Source of the DNA: Minisyncoccota bacterium
GTDB taxonomy: Bacteria; Patescibacteriota; Minisyncoccia; Phycocordibacterales; JAQTLZ01
NCBI GenBank assembly: GCA_028710915.1
Contig: JAQTTF010000011.1
Span: 1 to 19,928, forward strand
Direction of reading: 5' to 3'
Length of the DNA: 19,928 nt
Shown here: positions 1 to 5,832 of the stretch, piece after piece
Layout: each line of letters begins with the position of its first letter
How positions within the stretch are numbered: the stretch's first letter is position 1
Program-made: the position numbers and the translations under genes
Notes under the pieces: generated by a model
What the model saw: the letters and a program-made list of their open reading frames with translations, nothing else
Database searches by the model: none
What the model was told of the DNA's origin: nothing

Positions 1-498
1 CGCGACACGCAAAGGAATGTCTTTTTTATAATCTGAAAAACCGATCATCGATTTGCCGACCGGCTGTCCTGGTGCTTGATACAAATTGGCAGTACTTTGA
101 CTCAAGAAATATGCGGCATTCACAAAATAGGTGAAATGGAGCGGTTTTCCTTCTCCAGCAAGCTTTTTCTCGAAATCTAAAGTTTCATTAAGCATATCGA
201 CAGACTTAGAGCCATCGAAAGAAAAGACTACAAACTGCGGAGTCGAGCTTGAAACGAGATACTTTTCTTTTTTCACAGAGACTGCAGAATGCGCCGCTTT
301 CACCAGAGTTGTGGGGTCTTCTGTCTCTATATCAACTGGCTTTTTCTCAACTATTTTTGGTTGAAATATATTAGAACCAAAAAAAACCAGACTGAACACG
401 AATATTCCAAGTCCAATAAAAATATTTCTTTTCGTAAGAAGCGATTGGAAGATTGGAGTTTTATCTTTCACAAAAGAAGTATACCTCGTAAAGATCAT
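1..498 (-). CDS. Polysaccharide-deacetylase-like membrane-anchored protein (N-terminal part, runs off the left edge)
   Basis: The frame is open from an ATG at 498 to the window edge, giving about 166 residues. A basic start is followed by one membrane segment (residues about 24-41, IFIGLGIFVFSLVFFGSNIF), then an extracytoplasmic domain. The stretch FVVFSFDGSKSVDMLNETL followed by FTYFVNAAYFL resembles the first motif of NodB-type deacetylases (family motif TFDDG) and the next beta strand. In that family Asp and His bind a metal and remove acetyl groups from surface glycans. The later motifs lie outside the window, so activity cannot be judged. The ATG overlaps the DedA stop as ATGA, which suggests translational coupling as the last visible gene of the envelope operon. 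An in-frame GTG at 471 is another possible start. The family call is moderately sure; substrate is unknown. Confidence 0.6.
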   Translation of the reverse strand, partial: MIFTRYTSFVKDKTPIFQSLLTKRNIFIGLGIFVFSLVFFGSNIFQPKIVEKKPVDIETEDPTTLVKAAHSAVSVKKEKYLVSSSTPQFVVFSFDGSKSVDMLNETLDFEKKLAGEGKPLHFTYFVNAAYFLSQSTANLYQAPGQPVGKSMIGFSDYKKDIPLRVA

Positions 499-1091
499 CT
501 AAGGGAAGCCGTATTCTTTCGGCGAGAAAAAATAAAAATGAGAACAATAAGGATCACGACAAGCACAATTGCGCCTATGGTATCGACAAAGCCAGAAACC
601 TCTTGCCAATAACTGCCAGCAATATATCCTCCGTAAATGACAGGGATATCAGAAAAGATATTGCCGACAAGATCGGAAATAAAAAAATTAAGATACGAAA
701 TACGGACAAATCCTGAAACAAAATTTGTCGCTATGCTAAGCGGAGCAGAAAACCGCGTCAAAAAAATAGTCAGTGATGAATTATGGCGTAATTTTTCCTC
801 CACATAAGCAAACTTCGACGATACGCGGATTTTAAAAATACGAAGAATACCAGATCCATAGGTACGCGAAAGAACATATCCTAAGACATCACCGAAAACA
901 TTCGCGAAAAGCGATACGATAACCGCGAGAGAAAAAGAAAAGTAGCCTTGGCTTGCAAATGCGCCAGAGGCCAAAAAAACAGTACTCACTGGAAATGGGA
1001 CAATAAAGGCCGACACAGCGACAATCACAAAAAGAGCGATGTATTTATAGAGAAGGAGAAACGAAAGGAGACTATTGACGATAAAGGCCAT
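495..1091 (-). CDS. DedA family membrane protein (SNARE-associated/VTT domain)
   Basis: A 198-residue, multi-helix integral membrane protein of typical DedA length. Family signatures are visible: PFPVSTVFLASGAFASQG near residue 33, FGDVLGYVLSRTYG near residue 66, and LTRFSAPLSIATNFVSGFV near residue 111, which matches the re-entrant RF-P...G region. DedA proteins are tied to proton-dependent lipid-carrier or phospholipid flipping and membrane homeostasis, and this one acts in the cytoplasmic membrane. The start ATG overlaps the stop of the upstream gene by one base (TAATG), and its own TGA overlaps the next ATG, so it is an internal gene of a tightly coupled operon. The residue after RFSAP differs from the common RFIPG pattern. 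The subfamily cannot be assigned. Confidence 0.85.
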   Translation of the reverse strand: MAFIVNSLLSFLLLYKYIALFVIVAVSAFIVPFPVSTVFLASGAFASQGYFSFSLAVIVSLFANVFGDVLGYVLSRTYGSGILRIFKIRVSSKFAYVEEKLRHNSSLTIFLTRFSAPLSIATNFVSGFVRISYLNFFISDLVGNIFSDIPVIYGGYIAGSYWQEVSGFVDTIGAIVLVVILIVLIFIFSRRKNTASLR

Positions 1092-1480
1092 TATTTTTTC
1101 TGAGCTAAGAAATCTCTAACCGCATTTTGCACATCCAGTAAAAATGCCGGAGAGGAAGTGGCTATAGATTTTGCATATCGAGCGAGAGAGATGCGCGGAT
1201 AATGAGCATCAGTAATATGGAGGCTCGACTTCAAGACATCCGGAGGAATTTTAAATGTGACATTGATATAGTCGAAGGTCATCCAAGACTGAATGAGTGA
1301 AATATCTGCCGCCAAAGATGGACGGCTCGAAGAGAGGACTCGATCGTGATAGAGGCTCATAAGCTCCTGTCTTTTCAAATAGTTGTATTCTCGAACCAAA
1401 AGAAGGCAGAGGAAAAGAAAGATCACGACGAGAACACCCAAGATTATCTCCACATAGCGCTTTGGTACTGATGTATTCAT
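1091..1480 (-). CDS. Small single-pass membrane protein of unknown function
   Basis: A 129-residue protein with a short basic N-terminus, one strong membrane helix (residues about 11-29, VEIILGVLVVIFLFLCLLLV) and a soluble domain of about 95 residues that should face outward. The domain contains IQSWMTFDYINVTFKIP and HITDAHYPRISLARYAKS, with conserved-looking aromatic and charged residues but no catalytic motif I recognise. It sits between the DUF2914 protein and DedA and overlaps DedA by one base, so a role in the same envelope process is likely. The ATG at 1480 is chosen because a TATAAT box lies exactly 7 nt upstream and there is no Shine-Dalgarno, consistent with a leaderless message. Function is unknown. 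Confidence 0.75.
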   Translation of the reverse strand: MNTSVPKRYVEIILGVLVVIFLFLCLLLVREYNYLKRQELMSLYHDRVLSSSRPSLAADISLIQSWMTFDYINVTFKIPPDVLKSSLHITDAHYPRISLARYAKSIATSSPAFLLDVQNAVRDFLAQKK

Positions 1481-1487
1481 AATAATG

Positions 1488-1493
1488 ATTATA
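1488..1493 (-). promoter_or_regulatory. -10 box 7 nt before an ATG (predicted leaderless start)
   Basis: The minus strand reads TATAAT, then CATTATT, then ATG at 1480. A transcript starting the usual 7 nt after the -10 box would begin at or one base before the start codon. No convincing -35 is present. It would give the 129-residue gene and DedA an internal promoter within the envelope operon. Confidence 0.5.
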
Positions 1494-1519
1494 TCTCAAA
1501 TTGTAGATATTTCGTGAAT

Positions 1520-2632
1520 TTATCTGAGAGAGGATTGGAGTGGAGGATCTTGATTGACTCTCTCAACAAGAAATTTCACCCGTCCAATAACTTGTCCGCG
1601 CTCCGTTTCAACAGAGACCTGCCAAAGGCCCGGCGACACATCATCTTCTCTCGAATAAATTCGATAACCGCCTTCCCTGCCGCCTATGATTGTCAGAGGA
1701 ATTTTTGCCACAGAAATCCATCCCTTTTTGTCATCGTACAATTGCCAATTATGCACCACGCGAAGAGAGAGATCTGTGGGGGCAAAAACAGAAGACATCA
1801 CATATGCTGGTTCACCTTGGACTAAACTCAGCGTGTCGTATCTGCGCAGAAACGCGTAGCCCTTTTGTTCTTCAGAAAGTACGATAAATTCCGCGTTGCT
1901 CTTTTTATAAACCGAATGGAACACACCGATATCTTTGAGAGAAAGCGGAATAGGAGGAATAATGTTTGTAATATAGAGAATATTAATGAGAATAAATATG
2001 AAAGTAATAGAAAATGCGAGAGTTCTTTTGCTTTCCTCAATTCTTTCGGGAAAAGCTCTCGAGAAACTATACATGACAAGAGAAAAGAGAATAACAGTCG
2101 AGAGGCCGCTTAGGAAGAAAATGCTTCCGCTCATCTCGCGGAGGACAACCGGTACAAAAAATATGAGAAAAGAAAAAAGAGCCACGAAAAAAATGCTCAT
2201 ATGGAACGTGAATCGAGCGTAGTGCTTCTTGAAAAATTCATTGCCGACAAGAAGCGCAAAAAGGAGGACAAGAAACGGCCAGCTTGAAATAAATGACGCG
2301 CTTCGAGAATAAAGGACGATAAAATTACTAAAAAGCCCTCCGAAGAAAAATTGGATAGCGAAGATAAGCCACGGTTGAATTTTTTCTAGGAACCCGCCTC
2401 TCTTCGGCCGGGCTTCGAAAAGATTAACGAGAAATATACACAAAAGAATAATAAGCAAATAGGAAGCAAGAATAATATGGTCTCGAGATCGATCGATTCT
2501 CGTAAGCGTCAGATTATCAAAAATAAATCCGCCAAGAAGCATCGCGGACGATATGTGGCGTTCATATTTTTCTAAAGTATGAGTTATTGTATGAAGACGC
2601 ATGAATTTATTTATTAAGAGATTCTTTTTCAA
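1520..2632 (-). CDS. Polytopic membrane protein with C-terminal DUF2914 domain
   Basis: A 370-residue protein. The first 230 residues or so form about seven to eight hydrophobic segments (for example IILASYLLIILLCIFLVNLF and WPFLVLLFALLVGNEFF). The last 70 residues (about 290-360) match the DUF2914 pattern: VVHNWQLYD, a conserved pair of strands, GGREGGYRIYSR, then SPGLWQVSVET and GRVKFLVE. This domain is a small all-beta unit found at the end of membrane proteins or next to peptidase-like domains in many bacteria, and its biochemical role is not established. The first 26 bases overlap the end of the M50-like gene, so the two are co-transcribed. The ATG at 2632 lacks a Shine-Dalgarno, and coupling to the upstream gene is likely. 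The family call is good; function is unknown. Confidence 0.8.
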   Translation of the reverse strand: MKKNLLINKFMRLHTITHTLEKYERHISSAMLLGGFIFDNLTLTRIDRSRDHIILASYLLIILLCIFLVNLFEARPKRGGFLEKIQPWLIFAIQFFFGGLFSNFIVLYSRSASFISSWPFLVLLFALLVGNEFFKKHYARFTFHMSIFFVALFSFLIFFVPVVLREMSGSIFFLSGLSTVILFSLVMYSFSRAFPERIEESKRTLAFSITFIFILINILYITNIIPPIPLSLKDIGVFHSVYKKSNAEFIVLSEEQKGYAFLRRYDTLSLVQGEPAYVMSSVFAPTDLSLRVVHNWQLYDDKKGWISVAKIPLTIIGGREGGYRIYSREDDVSPGLWQVSVETERGQVIGRVKFLVERVNQDPPLQSSLR

Positions 2633-3131
2633 AAGAGAAAAAGAGACTTAGAACACACCCGGCAATAATAATAAAAACACCGAGAAGATAAATTCCGTTT
2701 GCAATTATTTCAGTAGACCCCAAAAGATTCAAATGCATAAGCATATAATTCCAATCATGAACTACGTTATCTCCTCCAAGAAGGGGCAATTGCATCACCA
2801 CAGAATCACGGGCATACACGGAAACATTCACAAAATTTTGTCCGACCCAAAAAAGAAGGAGTGAAGCGGAGAAATATTGTTTCTGAATGAAAAAATAAGC
2901 AACGAATAGAGTCGGGATCAAAACCTGAAAAAGAGAACCCGCGCTTATTCGAATGAAATCACCCAAGAAAAAAAGGATGGAATGCCCGGCTTCATGAATA
3001 ATGAGATTCACATTATCAATAAAATGCCAATCAGATAGGGAGAAAAGATAATACACAGCATACAAAAAAACGAAAAGAGTCGCGACTAATCTCTTATAAT
3101 GTAACTTCGATTGATCCGCAGAGAATAGCAT
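2607..3131 (-). CDS. M50-like membrane metalloprotease / HEAGH membrane protein
   Basis: 174 residues with four to five hydrophobic segments. The sequence NLIIHEAGHSILFFLGDF near residues 42-59 carries a zinc-binding HExxH motif at the start of a membrane helix, as in M50 site-2-type proteases. The usual second metal-binding motif (NxxPxxxxDG) is not visible. A shorter 'M50B-like' or a non-proteolytic relative is therefore possible. It is the first gene of the envelope operon and overlaps the DUF2914 gene by 26 bp. I place the start at the ATG at 3131 because an extended -10 (TGCTATAAT) sits 7 nt upstream. A longer reading from a TTG at 3182 would place the start codon upstream of that promoter. 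Substrate is unknown. Confidence 0.7.
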   Translation of the reverse strand: MLFSADQSKLHYKRLVATLFVFLYAVYYLFSLSDWHFIDNVNLIIHEAGHSILFFLGDFIRISAGSLFQVLIPTLFVAYFFIQKQYFSASLLLFWVGQNFVNVSVYARDSVVMQLPLLGGDNVVHDWNYMLMHLNLLGSTEIIANGIYLLGVFIIIAGCVLSLFFSFEKESLNK

Positions 3132-3138
3132 AAATGAG

Positions 3139-3147
3139 ATTATAGCA
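3139..3147 (-). promoter_or_regulatory. Extended -10 promoter, predicted leaderless start
   Basis: The minus strand shows TGCTATAAT followed by CTCATTT and the ATG at 3131. The TG one base before a perfect TATAAT is the extended -10 pattern, which does not need a -35. The 7-nt gap puts the predicted transcription start at the ATG of the M50-like gene. Confidence 0.55.
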
Positions 3148-3269
3148 AGACAAAAGCGGAAAATCCTCCTCTTATTAGACAAAAGAGAAGATACACCTGT
3201 AATTTCAGAGAAAATCAGACGCCATATGTAGTGCAGGGAAAAGTGATTAAAAGAAGGCCTGTCCTAGAC

Positions 3270-3297
3270 TTGCAGCTTTTTGGGAAAAATATATACT
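3270..3297 (+). promoter_or_regulatory. Sigma70-type promoter for the GAF gene
   Basis: TTGCAG at 3270-3275, a 16-bp spacer, and TATACT at 3292-3297. A start near 3304 would give a leader of about 50 nt to the ATG at 3355. This excludes the in-frame TTG at 3280 and the ATG at 3298, both of which lie upstream of the predicted transcript start. Confidence 0.55.
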
Positions 3298-3354
3298 ATG
3301 AACAAGCATCATCCTCATATTTTCTCCTCTCAAATGAAAAAGAAGGGTCCATTT

Positions 3355-3855
3355 ATGAAAGCCCCCATCCCTAAAGACGAAAGGGAGCGTCTTCACGCCC
3401 TTTCTCTTTTTGATATTTTAGACACAACGAGGGAAGAGCGTTTTGATAGAATCACAAAAGAGGCAACAGAAAAATTGAAGGCTCCCATATCCACAATATC
3501 TATAGTGGATAAAAATCGAGAGTGGTTCAAATCTTGCGTCGGATTGGATGAAAAAGAGGGACCGCGAGAGGTCTCTTTTTGCGGCCATGCGCTTTTAGCA
3601 AAAGATGTTTTTATTGTCGAGGACACGCTCAAAGACGAACGTTTCAAGCACAATCCATACGTTATCGGGAAACCTTATCTTAGATTTTATGCCGGCATGG
3701 CGCTTTTCGATCACAAGAGCGGCTTCCCTCTCGGAGTTTTTTGCATTAAAGACACGCGTCCGCGAAAATTCTCAAATGAAGAATTATTTGTTTTTATGAA
3801 TCTGGCGGAACGGGCAGAAACAGAACTGAACACAAAAATTAAATCGGAGAAATAA
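3355..3855 (+). CDS. Stand-alone GAF domain protein
   Basis: 166 residues forming one GAF domain, with no transmembrane segment and no output domain. Recognisable GAF blocks are FDRITKEATEKLKAPISTIS (N-terminal helix and first strand), DKNREWFKSCVGL, REVSFCGHALLAKDVFIVED, FKHNPYVIGKPYLRFYAGM and GFPLGVFCIKDTRPRKFS near the end. This order is the one seen in GAF modules that precede GGDEF or histidine kinase domains, where they bind small ligands or cofactors. The start at 3355 is supported by AAGGG seven bases upstream and by the promoter at 3270-3297. It is one of only two plus-strand genes and is divergent from the envelope operon. With no output domain it may be a ligand-responsive partner of another protein. 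Ligand unknown. Confidence 0.85.
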   Translation: MKAPIPKDERERLHALSLFDILDTTREERFDRITKEATEKLKAPISTISIVDKNREWFKSCVGLDEKEGPREVSFCGHALLAKDVFIVEDTLKDERFKHNPYVIGKPYLRFYAGMALFDHKSGFPLGVFCIKDTRPRKFSNEELFVFMNLAERAETELNTKIKSEK

Positions 3856-3857
3856 AA

Positions 3858-3881
3858 TCCGGAAAGCTCTCGCTTCCCGGA
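3858..3881 (-). terminator. Rho-independent terminator of dapAB
   Basis: On the minus strand the arms TCCGGGAAGC and GCTTTCCGGA enclose a GAGA tetraloop (one G-U pair) and are followed by TTTTATTT. It lies just past dapB. The plus strand lacks a T run, so it serves dapAB rather than the convergent GAF gene. Confidence 0.8.
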
Positions 3882-3902
3882 CATCGCGCAATTACTCTAC
3901 TC

Positions 3903-4568
3903 TTACGAGCCGAGTAATTCTTGAATAGTGCGAAAGCCACATGGCAGATGGCTATCGAGAATTTTCTTCCCAAGCCACGGGAGACTTTCGATGTACGGGA
4001 CCCTTCCATTCACCTTGGTTGAGATGCAAATCTCCACACCTCCTCCAAGGGCGAAGAGAAAATGGTGTCCGTGGCCCGCCATCGCTTCCTGTGGCACTCC
4101 CATCACTAATTGGGTGAACTTCTCCCGAACCGAAAAAACTAAACTCTTCCAAGCTGCAGCCATCGCTTGCGCAGTTCCCGGCACTCCAGTTTTATCCGGA
4201 TGATGTCCTTCGACAACGCCGAATTCCATTCCGAACGGCTCAAGTGCTTCCCGTATTGCCGGAAGCACGCCCATGAGCGCGACGATCGGCAATGCGAGGT
4301 TCGGTGCGACAATGACTGCAGTCTTCACAACTTCAGGCAACTTCTGCCCAGTCGAAGCTTGGATGAGTGGAATGCCGTGCTCCTCGCAGAATGCGAGAAG
4401 CTTATCGAACGTCGCCTGGCTTCCGAAATTGATGGCGACGATCGAATCGAATGATGGTAGTGGGGTATCCGCGCCAAACTTCGACGCGGATCCCCTTTCA
4501 CATAAAGTACGAAGTGCAAGCTCCGCCATCTTGCCGGACCCGCCGACAAGGAAATGTATGTTTGCCAT
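3903..4568 (-). CDS. dapB: Short, divergent 4-hydroxy-tetrahydrodipicolinate reductase
   Basis: 221 residues, against about 240-270 for typical DapB. The N-terminus has a Rossmann nucleotide loop, FLVGGSGKMAELALRTL. Next come PLIQASTGQ (equivalent of the family GTTG) and VAPNLALPIVALM (equivalent of NFSVGVN). The catalytic segment reads VEGHHPDKTGVPGTAQAM, against HHxxKxDAPSGTA in the family: both His and the Lys are kept, but the segment is one residue shorter and lacks the usual Ser. The enzyme would reduce the DapA product with NAD(P)H in the diaminopimelate/lysine pathway. It lies 29 bp after dapA with its own AAGGAA site before the ATG, so the two form an operon. Base composition is richer in G and C than the flanking AT-rich genes. 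The assignment is strengthened by adjacency to dapA; activity is inferred. Confidence 0.78.
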   Translation of the reverse strand: MANIHFLVGGSGKMAELALRTLCERGSASKFGADTPLPSFDSIVAINFGSQATFDKLLAFCEEHGIPLIQASTGQKLPEVVKTAVIVAPNLALPIVALMGVLPAIREALEPFGMEFGVVEGHHPDKTGVPGTAQAMAAAWKSLVFSVREKFTQLVMGVPQEAMAGHGHHFLFALGGGVEICISTKVNGRVPYIESLPWLGKKILDSHLPCGFRTIQELLGS

Positions 4569-4597
4569 TTTTGTTCCTTTCTTGGTTGGACGCCAAA

Positions 4598-5503
4598 CTA
4601 CTTGATGAGGTCGAGCTTACGCATCTCGGCCTCAAGCTTCTCCTGATTTGTTTCCGACATCCGCCAGAGGGGTTGGCGCACAGAGGGACTACACATCCCC
4701 ATGAGTCCCATCGCGGTCTTTACCGGTGTTGGATTCGACTCGATGAAGAGCGTTTTCACCAAGGGGAGTGTGCGGGCATGGATTTCTTCCGCGCCAGCAA
4801 TGTCCCCGAGCTTGAAAAGAGTAACCATTTCCTTCACCGCGCGGGGCATGATGTTCCCCAATACCGACACTACACCCACCCCACCCATCTTGAGCACGTC
4901 CAGGGTAAGCCCGTCATCGCCGGAGAGCAAATCTAACTTGCCTTCCGTAAGTTCGATGATCCTCTTCATCTGGTTCAGATCACCAGACGCCTCCTTGATG
5001 CCAACGATGCCGTCGAGCTTAGCGAGCCTCTCGATGAGCGCCGGTTCCATGTTCACTCCCGTCCGTGCCTTGATGCTGTAGATCACATGTCCCATCTCCG
5101 GCACCGCTTCCACAATCGCGCGGTAGTGGTGAAAGAGCCCTTCCTGCGTCGGCCTGTTGTAGTACGGGCAGACCTGGAGGGACGCATCCGCACCAACTTG
5201 GGAAGCGAGCTTCGTCATCCGAATCGCTTCCGCCGTGCAATTGCTTCCTGTGCCAGCAATGATCTTGATGCGGTCGCGGGCAAACTGCACCGCCAGCCTC
5301 ACAGCGTCGATGTTTTCTTCGTGCGAGAGTGTCGGCGATTCACCCGTCGTTCCACACATCACGATGGCATCCGTGCCATGCATGATATGAAATTCGATGA
5401 GAAACTGAAGTGCCACTTCATCGACCCTGGTGACATCATCCCGCCGAAACGGGGTCACCAATGCCACAACAGCTCCGCGACACGCATTTTCTAACCTTGC
5501 CAT
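4598..5503 (-). CDS. dapA: 4-hydroxy-tetrahydrodipicolinate synthase
   Basis: 301 residues, normal for the family, and a TIM barrel. It condenses pyruvate with aspartate semialdehyde, the committed step toward diaminopimelate and lysine. Visible landmarks are ALVTPF near the start, CGTTGESPTLSHEE (pyruvate-binding Thr-Thr), CPYYNRPTQEGL (catalytic Tyr), ARTGVN (Arg that binds the aldehyde carboxylate) and GIVGIKEASGD with the Schiff-base Lys. The usual YNVPxRTG is changed to YSIKARTG, an odd variation beside the active site, so a related aldolase (N-acetylneuraminate lyase or keto-deoxy sugar aldolase) is possible. The neighbouring dapB argues for DapA. The start at 5503 is chosen over an upstream in-frame ATG at 5611 because AAAGGAG lies eight bases before it. 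The gene is visibly GC-rich and is preceded by a 17-bp hairpin. Confidence 0.88.
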   Translation of the reverse strand: MARLENACRGAVVALVTPFRRDDVTRVDEVALQFLIEFHIMHGTDAIVMCGTTGESPTLSHEENIDAVRLAVQFARDRIKIIAGTGSNCTAEAIRMTKLASQVGADASLQVCPYYNRPTQEGLFHHYRAIVEAVPEMGHVIYSIKARTGVNMEPALIERLAKLDGIVGIKEASGDLNQMKRIIELTEGKLDLLSGDDGLTLDVLKMGGVGVVSVLGNIMPRAVKEMVTLFKLGDIAGAEEIHARTLPLVKTLFIESNPTPVKTAMGLMGMCSPSVRQPLWRMSETNQEKLEAEMRKLDLIK

Positions 5504-5557
5504 GACTCGTACTCCTTTGATCTTTTCGCTCAAACCTTGAGCTATGGACCAGTCTCG

Positions 5558-5612
5558 AATGAGGCGGGTGCAAAACGCACCGAGGGTGACGTCGCTTTGC
5601 ACCCGCCTCATT
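5558..5612 (-). promoter_or_regulatory. Long perfect hairpin in the dapA leader
   Basis: AATGAGGCGGGTGCAAA at 5558-5574 and its exact reverse complement at 5596-5612 form a 17-bp perfect stem with a 21-nt loop, 54 bp upstream of the dapA ATG. In plus orientation the stem runs into TTTTT, so it could also end transcripts coming from the left. In the dapA direction it ends in CATTCG, without a U run. It does not match the lysine riboswitch elements I know. Confidence 0.6.
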
Positions 5613-5651
5613 TTTCACGCTATTCAAATGACAAAGAACTCCTGACACACG

Positions 5652-5688
5652 AACAAAAACACCTCCCATAAAGAGAGGTGTTTTTGTT
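5652..5688 (-). terminator. Hairpin B: strong terminator between the efflux operon and dapA
   Basis: AACAAAAACACCTC at 5652-5665 pairs with GAGGTGTTTTTGTT at 5675-5688, a 14-bp stem whose A and T runs allow termination in either direction. It lies about 150 bp past the MFS pump stop and upstream of dapA. Its loop side also pairs with hairpin A (see the small RNA candidate). Confidence 0.75.
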
Positions 5689-5713
5689 TTTGTAGTTTAG
5701 AAAATAATCAAAA

Positions 5714-5742
5714 GCAACGCTCTCTTTATGAGATACTGTTGC
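5714..5742 (-). terminator. Hairpin A: weak terminator after the MFS gene
   Basis: On the minus strand, GCAAC and GTTGC close a stem that contains an inner TCTC/GAGA helix, followed by TTTTGATTATTTT. It is about 90 bp beyond the stop of the MFS gene and is the first terminator-like structure met by efflux-operon transcripts. Confidence 0.5.
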
Positions 5743-5784
5743 CCTTCTTATTATTCTGTACACACTCGTGTGTCATATGTTTAT

Positions 5785-5812
5785 AGTGTACCGGAGGCTT
5801 AAAAATAGTCAA
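5785..5812 (-). promoter_or_regulatory. Possible promoter downstream of the MFS gene
   Basis: TTGACT (complement of 5807-5812), a 16-bp spacer, and TACACT (complement of 5785-5790), followed by ATAAA. It sits 21 bp past the MFS stop and points to dapA. The spacer and the -10 are not ideal, so this is only a candidate for the small RNA or a long dapA leader. Confidence 0.4.
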
Positions 5813-5832
5813 ATTACAAAATTTCCCCCCTA

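Larger units (their letters stand above)
5652..5778 (-). ncRNA. Candidate small RNA or dapA attenuator leader
   Basis: This non-coding stretch begins after a promoter-like TTGACT-16 bp-TACACT and ends in hairpin B. In transcript order it holds a small hairpin (5760-5773, ACACAC/GTGTGT), hairpin A (GCAAC/GTTGC at 5714-5718 and 5738-5742 with an inner TCTC/GAGA stem, then TTTTGATTATTTT) and hairpin B. CTCTCTTTATG at 5720-5730 and CATAAAGAGAG at 5667-5677 are exact reverse complements, so A and B can unfold to pair with each other. That is the geometry of an attenuator or of a sponge-like sRNA. The alternative is simply tandem terminators for the efflux operon. No open reading frame of note is present. 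Confidence 0.4.

Noticed and set aside
3280..3354. GAF gene starting at TTG 3280 or ATG 3298
   Set aside because: Both lie upstream of the predicted transcription start for the TTGCAG-TATACT promoter, and AAGGG precedes the ATG at 3355.
3928..4605. Plus-strand open frames opposite dapB
   Set aside because: Shadow frames of a GC-rich coding region; dapB motifs decide the strand.
5504..5611. N-terminal extension of dapA starting at an upstream ATG (5611)
   Set aside because: It would read through the 17-bp hairpin, has no family similarity, and AAAGGAG sits properly before the ATG at 5503.
5558..5812. Lysine riboswitch upstream of dapA
   Set aside because: The region is hairpin-rich but too short and lacks the conserved loops and five-helix layout I would expect; a covariance search would settle it.
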